Below, one piece after another: positions 54,001-64,000 of a stretch of DNA of 64,000 bases. The stretch comes from Cephalopachus bancanus. Lineage: Eukaryota; Chordata; Mammalia; Primates; Tarsiidae. The stretch covers positions 310,001-374,000 of the forward strand of contig JAPVLO010000625.1 of NCBI GenBank assembly GCA_027257055.1. The letters run 5' to 3'. Positions within the stretch are counted from its first letter, which is position 1; every line of letters begins with the position of its first letter. The notes beneath the pieces were generated by a model. That model was not told the origin of the DNA. It saw nothing but the letters and a program-made list of their open reading frames with translations, and did no database searches. The translations under genes were made by a program, and so were the position numbers.

Positions 54001-54923
54001 CCCAGCTACTCAGAAGGATGAGACAGAAGGATCGCCTGAGCCCAGGATGTCAAGGCTGCAGTGAGCTGCGATCATGCCACGGCACTCCAGCCTGGGCAAC
54101 AGAGTCAGACCCCAAATCAAAAGTTATGTGATATGTGACAAACAATATACCACTTCATTTTCATCTACAGGACAAGTTTGATACAAGACCAAGCAGATCT
54201 AGTCTTCTGCTTATGATACATAGAAAAATGGACTTTCATTTACCTTGTCTATGTGACAGGATCACCTCCAGTGCTCCTCACCCACCTCTTTCTAATCTCC
54301 GGGTGCTGATGTGCATCCCTGTCCTAGAGGAGACAGCACAGGTGGAAGTTGGAATCTCTCCTGCCTAATTTTCCTCATACGTAAAATGGGAATAATAGTG
54401 TGTGCTCCACAGGGTTGTTGTGAGGATTCAAAGGATTGATGTGTGTAAGGTACATAGAACTATGTGGACACATCATAAATACTATGTAAATGTTCAGTGT
54501 GATTTTTAAATCTTTTTTCTAGCGAGTCACTGCGTTTGGGAGAATGCCATTTTCCTTAAGCAGTTAAAGAAGAAAAAATGATGGAAAGTAACTTAAGAGT
54601 AATGTGTGTTTCAAGGGCTATTGTCAGGTCACCCCCAGGTGCTGTCTCCCAGTGTCCAAGAATTTTAACATTTTCTGGAAATGGTATATATGTTAAAAGA
54701 TGTATTTAACCTTTCTGTTGGCTGCTTTCTAGGGCCAGAGGAAGATCTTCCAAGGAAGATGGAATACTTGGAATTTGTTTGTCATGCACCTTCTGAGTAT
54801 TTCAAGTCACGATCCTCACCGTTTCCTACAGTTCCCACCAGACCAGAGAAGGGCTATATATGGACTCATGTTGGACCTACTCCTGCAATAACTATTAAGG
54901 AGACTGTTGCCAACCATTTGTAG
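44785..54923 (+). CDS. GATAD1: GATAD1, GATA zinc-finger domain protein 1, complete coding region in five exons
   Basis: The exons are 44785-45024, 45734-45859, 47821-47880, 52226-52409 and 54733-54923. They total 801 nt, that is 266 residues plus TAG, all with GT-AG sites. The human protein is 269 residues; the difference fits the Gly/Ala-rich stretch after the finger. A GATA-type zinc finger is visible: Cys9-X2-Cys12, Trp20, Cys30-X2-Cys33. A basic segment ([17 protein letters not shown], then [13 protein letters not shown]) follows, then a conserved BAH-like C-terminal half beginning [23 protein letters not shown]1 is nuclear, is reported at H3K4me3-marked promoters with SIN3/HDAC, KDM5 and EMSY proteins, and its human recessive variant is linked to dilated cardiomyopathy. 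The start is fixed by homology and by GCCGCCATGC around the ATG. Nothing is broken. Confidence 0.97.
45015..45215 (+). repeat. Minisatellite made from the GATAD1 exon 1/intron 1 junction
   Basis: Four related copies of a unit reading roughly gcaagcag-gtgagctcctgg begin at 45017, 45069, 45106 and 45170, each followed by a G-rich spacer of variable length. Only the first keeps GT at the splice position; the others read AC, AT and GC there. Confidence 0.75.
45734..45859 (+). CDS. GATAD1: GATAD1 coding exon 2 (basic segment)
   Basis: The 126-nt, phase-0 exon encodes residues 81-122. It has an Arg/Lys-rich stretch, [18 protein letters not shown], then [20 protein letters not shown], likely a nuclear localisation or nucleic-acid binding segment. 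The acceptor is TTTGTGGAACAG and the donor AAAAAT|GTAAGA. Confidence 0.96.
45860..47820 (+). other. GATAD1 intron 2
   Basis: Mostly unique AT-rich sequence with one old Alu and a TTTA-rich run near 47300-47330. Confidence 0.8.
46651..46937 (-). mobile_element. Alu, old
   Basis: In GATAD1 intron 2; deleted in the right arm (CACCACATTCTTGACC). Confidence 0.9.
47821..47880 (+). CDS. GATAD1: GATAD1 coding exon 3
   Basis: The exon is exactly 60 nt, phase 0, encoding [20 protein letters not shown] (residues 123-142). Acceptor GTGTTTTTATAG, donor TACAAG|GTAAGC. Skipping it would keep the frame. Confidence 0.96.
48309..48436. repeat. Perfect 52-bp inverted repeat with 24-bp loop
   Basis: The left arm 48309-48360 is the exact reverse complement of the right arm 48385-48436; the loop is 48361-48384. 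It lies in GATAD1 intron 3 and is not part of an Alu. No mismatch in 52 bp means it arose recently or is kept by conversion. Confidence 0.95.
48765..48885 (-). mobile_element. MIR
   Basis: CCATTTCTGGATGAGGACATTG and CACTGAGAGGTTAACTAAG are reversed MIR landmarks. Confidence 0.65.
48900..49115 (+). mobile_element. MIR
   Basis: GCAAGTGACTGTGTGACTAG, CATCTGTAAAATAGGGATTG and GTAAGCACTCAGTGATT follow the full MIR order. Confidence 0.75.
49718..50020 (+). mobile_element. Alu
   Basis: GAATGCAGTT/GAATGCAATT flank it. Confidence 0.93.
51040..51325 (+). mobile_element. L1-like 3' end
   Basis: CCCATAGAATACACAGCCCC, GGTTCATCAGTTGGAACTAG and TTTTGCTGTAAGCATAAAA resemble an old L1 3' UTR. Confidence 0.55.
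51520..51805 (-). mobile_element. Alu, young
   Basis: GCTTTTTCATCTT exactly duplicated at 51507 and 51806. Confidence 0.96.
51898..52181 (-). mobile_element. Alu next to GATAD1 exon 4
   Basis: Main-lineage dimer ending 44 bp before the exon, in antisense to the gene. Confidence 0.93.
52226..52409 (+). CDS. GATAD1: GATAD1 coding exon 4
   Basis: The 184-nt exon encodes residues 143-203 plus one base. It starts [18 protein letters not shown], runs through [18 protein letters not shown], and ends near DPASYIIG. Acceptor GTTTCCTCCAG, donor ATAG|GTGAGT. Its length is not a multiple of three, so skipping would shift the frame. A minus-strand Alu ends 44 bp upstream and a MaLR LTR starts about 25 bp downstream. 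Confidence 0.97.
52433..52735 (-). mobile_element. MST/THE-type MaLR LTR
   Basis: GGCTGCCATGACAAAATACC, CTGTGTCCTCACGTGGCTC and TTTCTTTTATAAGGACACC are reversed MaLR LTR landmarks. It begins about 25 bp after exon 4. Confidence 0.75.
52963..53252 (+). mobile_element. Alu
   Basis: AATAATTCCT duplicated on both sides. Confidence 0.94.
53341..53607 (-). mobile_element. Alu
   Basis: CATCCTGGACT/CATCCTAGACC flank it. Confidence 0.92.
53852..54125 (+). mobile_element. Alu, old
   Basis: Left arm shortened (GAGCTTGTAGCTGGGCAAC), in GATAD1 intron 4. Confidence 0.9.
54365..54510 (+). mobile_element. MIR
   Basis: TTCCTCATACGTAAAATGGG with GGGTTGTTGTGAGGATTCAA. Confidence 0.75.
54733..54923 (+). CDS. 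GATAD1: GATAD1 coding exon 5 with stop
   Basis: The exon encodes [19 protein letters not shown] to the C-terminus [10 protein letters not shown] and TAG. The acceptor is CTGCTTTCTAG. The sequence is essentially the same as human GATAD1. Confidence 0.97.
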
Positions 54924-56125
54924 TTTATACATTTAAACGGAGTTCCAGTGGTCTTCTATTCATACTATTACAAGACATGCTACATATTTCTTTAATGAAA
55001 TTCTTAGTTGAAAGAGTGACTGAAAAAGTTTTTCCTACTACCCAGTAACATTGTTTATTAGTAGTCACTTAGAAAATTAAAAGGGATAGAAAGGAATGAA
55101 ATATATTTTGAATTTAAACACTGTATTATATTCTGGATGTGTCTTCCAGGCAAAAGCTGTAGGAGGAGACCATTAGGTACAGGTAGTCTATTTTTCTCCA
55201 TATTTTATTTCTGGAAGCTCAAAATGGATTGTATTTTTCTACAAGAAAATATTAAGGGTTGGGTTTCTGACCAAAGGCTTCATTAAGTAAAATTTAACTG
55301 ACCATCAGTATCAATCATGAAGCCACACAAGTCTTATTTTCTCATCTAGAAAATGCTATGACAGACTTATGCTGCTTCAACCATAAGGAAAGTGTTTCAT
55401 GGATGACTTGACTAGCCCAAGCTTTATTAGACTTTCATAGTAGCAAACTGGCACTCGTTGATCCCCAAACTGATCTTAATAGCACTGTTTACTATTTCTT
55501 AGTCAAAATGGGCTCCCAGTCAAACCATAGGATTTTATCATGCAGTCAGCTTTACCAAAGCCAAGTAAAAAACCTTAGGCCTCACTTGAGTTTCTTGACT
55601 ACCATGAGAATGATGATTGGCCAGTCATAAACGTGATTAATAGGTCATTAGCATTGATGTCTTAAAGTCTACCCCGAGGTCAAACCACCTGCAGTGGACC
55701 CATAATCCAGACAGTCCTAGAAGCTTGTCTTAGCTGGGAAGGTCTGTTGTATATGTAATTGTCCAGAATTCAGGTGCAAGTCTTACTTCAGGTACAGCCA
55801 GTTAAGGGAGAAGCATGTAAAAATAGGGCAGGAGTGGGGTGACACCCTTGCCTCTTCTGTCCTGATGTAACCAGCATTTTTCAACTCTAGGAAAATTAGT
55901 CAGAATCTGAGTTGATACAGTGATTTTGAGCTGTAGCAATTTTAACTCTTGACCTTTTCCTACACAGTTCATTTGTGAGTTTAAGAAGCAGTGTTAAATA
56001 GCTCCATGTCCATAATTATCTCTTTATTTAAAACGGCTGTGTAGTACGATTGTAAATAACATTGTAAATAACTTTCTAAATGCTATTGTTCAAACTTTTG
56101 CATTAAAATGTACTTTTCACTGATG
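54924..56125 (+). other. GATAD1: GATAD1 3' untranslated region
   Basis: About 1.2 kb of AT-rich, Alu-free sequence follows the stop, up to a poly(A) signal near 56.1 kb. The lack of repeats in such an Alu-dense window fits a transcribed 3' UTR under some constraint. The end is inferred. Confidence 0.65.
56102..56107 (+). terminator. GATAD1: Candidate GATAD1 poly(A) signal
   Basis: ATTAAA lies 1.18 kb past the stop, with a T/G-containing stretch after it and an Alu insertion 0.1 kb further on. No better hexamer is seen closer to this end. Confidence 0.5.
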
Positions 56126-56207
56126 TATTTACTTTGCATTTATTTTATTTAAACAATTTAAATAGCACCTTCTACCCAAAAATGGTATTTTAAAAAAACC
56201 AGCGTTA

Positions 56208-56494
56208 GCCGGGCTTGGTGGCTCAGCCTGTAATCCCACGCCTTTGGGAGGCTGAGGTGAGTGGATTGCCTGAGCCCGCGGGTTCAAGACCCACCTGGGC
56301 AGCGAGACCTCATCTCTACAATAAATCAAAAATTCAGTTGGGCGTGGTAGCGCATGCCTGTAATTCTGGCTACTTGGAAGGCTGAGGAGGAAGGATCGCT
56401 GGAGCCCAGCAGGTCGAGGCTGCAGTGGCCAGGAGCGGCCACTGCACTCCAGTCTGGGCGACAGAGCGAGACTTCAACTCAAAAACAAACAAAC
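56208..56494 (+). mobile_element. Alu, young, just past GATAD1
   Basis: AAAAAAACCAGCGTTA and AAAAAAACCAGTGTTA flank it. Confidence 0.95.
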
Positions 56495-57182
56495 AAAAAA
56501 ACCAGTGTTATAGTACTTATAATTTGGAGTAGACTAATTCATAATCAATAAGTAGTAGATTTTAGAAAAAGCAAAATGGCAAATTGATAAAACGAGCACT
56601 TACTATTTAAGATACTTATTAAAATAAGGACTTTATGAAAAAAACCAAAAAACTGTAAACTGACCACTTGTCTATACTTTTAAAAGATACTTGTCTTTTA
56701 AAATAATGGAATTTTCACTTTCCTCCTCAGCCAGCGTGATGGCTCCCATTGCTGACAGGTAACTCTCCCATTTGCAGAGGCTGTTCCCGCTCTGAGTCCT
56801 TGTTCGCACTACTCCTCCCCCAACTTTACCAAAGGCCTCTCTTAAAGCCCTCAGATTTTCTCTCTGGATGACCTTTCCAGATTCCCATGGCTCCTTGAAA
56901 TCCGTCTGACTGTCACTGCATGTAAGTTTTTACTTCTGTTGTCCCCACTCCCACCCTTCTGTTTTATTTACTCATCTTTCAACTCCCGCAGCATCATTCA
57001 TGGGCGATGCTTTGTGTCGAGTCCAAATTAGATTGTTGACCAAAATGCTTGTTGAGATTTTAGATACTGGTTCATGCTAACTTTGATGTAAACTTCAAAT
57101 TCTACTGTGAATAGTCAGCTCAAGTAGAACTCCAGATTGTGTTCTGGATTGGTATTAGGTTACTTTAAATTTTTATTGTTAG

Positions 57183-57463
57183 CTTTTTGGAGACAAAGTC
57201 ACCCTCTGTTGCCCAGGCTGGAACGCAGTGGCGCTGTCAGTTCACTGCAACCTCAAATTCCTGGGTTCAGGTTATCCTTCCGCCTCAGCTGGGCAGCTGG
57301 GAGAGGCATGTGCCACCATACCTGGCTTTTTTAGAAAAAAATTTTTGTAACAACCGGGGTCTCACTTTGTTGCCCAGGCTGCTCTTAAGCTGGTCTCCGG
57401 TGGTCCTGTGGCCTTGGCTTTCCAACACACTGGGATTGTAAGTGTGAGCCACCATGCCTGGCC
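57183..57463 (-). mobile_element. Alu, old
   Basis: AluJ-like, GAGACAAAGTCACCCTCTG at the left. Confidence 0.88.
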
Positions 57464-57596
57464 TAGACTGTTTTCAAGCAAGATGTTTTTCAGATGAGCT
57501 TGAAGTGGTTCTCTTACACAAACTAACGTTTGAAAAAACGATTCCAAACCATTCTGGTTCTTGGTGAACGACTTTTCCAGGAATAAAAAGTTTTCC

Positions 57597-57740
57597 AGGT
57601 GGGCATGGTGGCACACAACTGTAGTCCCAGCTACTCAGGAGGCTAGGCGGAAGGATCACATGAGCCCAGGTCAAGGCTGTGGTGAGCTGTGATTGCGCCA
57701 CTGCACTCCAGCCTGGATGACAGGCTCAAAAATAAAATAA
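57597..57740 (+). mobile_element. Alu right-half fragment
   Basis: GGGCATGGTGGCACACAAC to CACTGCACTCCAGCCTGG. Confidence 0.8.
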
Positions 57741-59367
57741 TATCCCTGCTAGTAAGCAAATGCCTGGTTTGAGTTGCCACAATATAGTCCTGTCTCCAAC
57801 CCAACATTCAGACCTTGGAATGAAGAAACAAGGTGTCCAGGGAAAGGGCCCTGCAGAAATGACAAGTGCCAAGAATCACCAAGCCTTCCTCAAAGGCTCC
57901 AAGGCCACTGCCGAAGTGCCCTGGGAAACGGACATGCCAGAGACAGACACTAGGTCTGCACGAAAACTAATTCTTGGGGACCCAGGATTCTGCCTGGCCT
58001 GCTTGTCAGAGTGAAAGCACTGTTGTCATATTGAAGGGGGTGGCCCCAGCAAAAGTGAAGATGGGAAATCTTCCAAGGGAGAACTTTTGAGCAATATATA
58101 TACTCTGTTTTGTCAGGAGAGAAAGATGTCTGACATAAAAATTTATGCTGATTCATAGATAATGGCTAATTACCAGATGGTCAGAAATTTGGTAATAAAG
58201 TAGCCCAACTAGCTATGAGGTCTGGGGGAGGGTATGTCCAGAGTTCTTAGAATGGGCTCATAGAATATTTGGTCCTGTCTGAATGCTCAGCTAAACTCAC
58301 TGCATGGGGAGACAACTTTGTGGGACTGGGGCGCTGCCCTACGAGATGCAGCACATTCAGATATGCGGTGAGCCTGTGACCATGGCCTTCACGCAGAATC
58401 TGAGAACCAAAGTGCAAGAGGGCACCGCATCTCAGTTTATACCTAATGACGCGCAAGATCTTTGCTTCCATTCCCTGCAATTCGGGGCTTTGCTGGTTTA
58501 GAGGTCACCAAAGGAAGAATGCTTCCAGTGGTTCGGAAGGGGAGTTGTGATGTTGGCTGAATGAACTGATTCTAATGAAGGAATGGAGTTGTCGCTACAG
58601 AGGGGGGTGGAAAAAGTGGTCAATAACCATATTTGATGGAAGACTGCACCTGTAGACAGGCAGGCTTCCCCATGTTCAGATGGGAACGAGGGTTTCAGGC
58701 TACACTCCTAGAGAAGGTCACTAATCCATGGATGCACTGGAAGTCAGAGGACATGGGCTAAGGAACAGAACAGAGCAAAAAAAGTCCCAGCCCTGGCCTG
58801 CGGACTGGCTGCAGAAGGGACAATGGCTGCTCTGTACATCCCTTGGTGTGGTCTCATGGTTTCTTCAGCACATTTTATTATTTTTTTGTGTTTCCTTTTC
58901 CCCATTCCTACATAGTTAAGAGATTAGAGACAACAGTTTGTGCTGATGGTGGCTGACTTCACGATTTAGTTACTAGGTTAAACAATATCAAGATAAAATG
59001 CTGGAACCAGGAGAGTAACAGGTATCAGACAGACGTGATCTCACTTCTGGCTGAGGGAATATTAGATGTATCTGAACTGGGTATAAATTCCACATTTTTT
59101 ATATAAGAACATAAAACTGGATCAGTAGATAACAGGATATTTCATTTCCAAAACAGTCAAGAAGCAGCTAAGCATAAAATCTGTCAAAATGTTATAAAGA
59201 TGTTGAATGTGCAACTGTGAGCTCCAAGAAATTTATTTAATTACATTCTCTATTATCTTTTCTTCAAAAGAGAAATAAATTCTCCCACTTGGCCAATATT
59301 ATTTCATTTGAAGATTTAAAATATATTTATAGGAAATAAAATACAGAATCATTTATAAATATCCCAG

Positions 59368-59373
59368 TTTATT
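59368..59373 (-). terminator. PEX1: Candidate PEX1 poly(A) signal
   Basis: An AATAAA on the minus strand lies about 480 nt past the stop, of which about 310 nt are the Alu and its duplicated target. Another lies near 59.23 kb. The choice is inferred. Confidence 0.35.
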
Positions 59374-59492
59374 CTACAGTATTAATCTCAAGTAATCCTG
59401 ATAATTACATAATCGCAGCATTTACCAACCTGTGATTTTATAGATTAAACAAATTTGTTAAATTACAAAAAAATTTACAGACACCATTTTTT

Positions 59493-59784
59493 TTTTTTTT
59501 TTTTTTTGAGTTGGAGTCTCACTCTGTCACTCAGACTGGAGTGCAGTGGCCGGGAGCGGCCACTGCAGCCTCGACCCACTGGGCTCTGGTGATCCTTCCG
59601 CCTCAGCCTTCCGAGTAGCCAGAATTACAGGCATGCGCTACCATGCCCGGCTGATTTTTGATTTATTGCAGAGATGAGGTCTCACCAAGTTGCCCAGGCG
59701 GGTCTCAAACCCGCGGGCTCAGGCAGTCCAATCACCTCAGCCTCCCAAAGTGCGGGAATACAGGCTGAGCCACCAATCCCGGCT
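59493..59784 (-). mobile_element. Alu in the PEX1 3' UTR
   Basis: Exact 16-bp duplication ACAGACACCATTTTTT at 59477 and 59785. It is in the sense orientation of PEX1, and its right arm carries a 14-bp flip (59548-59561). Confidence 0.97.
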
Positions 59785-59849
59785 ACAGACACCATTTTTT
59801 ACTGTTACAACACAGGGTGAAGCCAGGAAAAAAAAATCAGAAGTATATT

Positions 59850-63992
<4,143 letters not shown>

Positions 63993-64000
63993 CTAAGATA

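Larger units (their letters stand above)
56495..59340. other. GATAD1-PEX1 intergenic region
   Basis: Two old Alu pieces and unassigned sequence. The stretch 57.75-58.9 kb has a few stops and a codon-like look but no protein I recognise; an old retroviral-like remnant is possible. No LTR pair, primer site or intact env-like frame is seen. Confidence 0.5.

Noticed and set aside
57760..58919. Possible processed pseudogene or retroviral gene remnant between GATAD1 and PEX1
   Set aside because: The frames are short, interrupted and unrecognised; without a search I cannot assign them to any family.

Overview
This is a vertebrate nuclear window, almost certainly primate. It carries three spliced genes in the order seen at human 7q21.2: TMBIM7 (minus strand, nine coding exons between 10.7 and 34.4 kb), GATAD1 (plus strand, five coding exons, 44.8-54.9 kb) and the last four coding exons of PEX1 (minus strand, 59.9-64.0 kb). 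About forty Alu elements in 64 kb make it primate. Most of them belong to one lineage with a CAGCCTGTAATCCCGCG-type start, a perfect pol III B box (GGTTCGAGACC), a palindromic right arm and a CCAACTC end. That is neither the catarrhine AluS/AluY type nor the lemur/galago types I know. The ERVW-1 (syncytin-1) provirus, which lies between GATAD1 and PEX1 in apes, is absent. Together these favour a tarsier; the species call is inference.

Layout. 1-10 kb: old L1, MER1-type hAT DNA transposon, L2 and Alu sequence, with no gene I can support; the very left edge may touch the distal 3' end of ANKIB1, but I cannot show that. 10.7-34.4 kb: TMBIM7, a seven-helix BAX-inhibitor/Lifeguard family membrane protein. 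All nine coding exons join in frame through canonical GT-AG sites to give 302 residues, although the human locus is named as a pseudogene. Its introns are packed with Alus, a 0.6 kb TG satellite and L1 pieces, and two 0.57-kb direct repeats flank its last exon. 34.4-43 kb: MaLR LTRs, an old L1, Alus and a Tigger-like element. 43.0-45.3 kb: a 0.5-kb polypurine tract followed by the CpG island of GATAD1. 44.8-56.1 kb: GATAD1, a GATA-type zinc-finger chromatin protein (266 residues), with a perfect 52-bp inverted repeat in intron 3 and exon 4 hemmed in by repeats. 56.1-59.3 kb: intergenic. 59.3-64 kb: the 3' end of PEX1, the peroxisomal AAA+ ATPase, with an Alu inserted 50 bp past its stop codon.

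The three genes share no pathway; they are simply neighbours. GATAD1 and PEX1 converge tail to tail, and TMBIM7 and GATAD1 point away from each other. I found no functional RNA gene, CRISPR array, bacterial feature or intact retrovirus. The points most worth a second look are the apparently intact TMBIM7, the 52-bp perfect hairpin, the splice-donor-derived minisatellite at GATAD1 exon 1, the foldback Alus and the flipped Alu loop beside PEX1.
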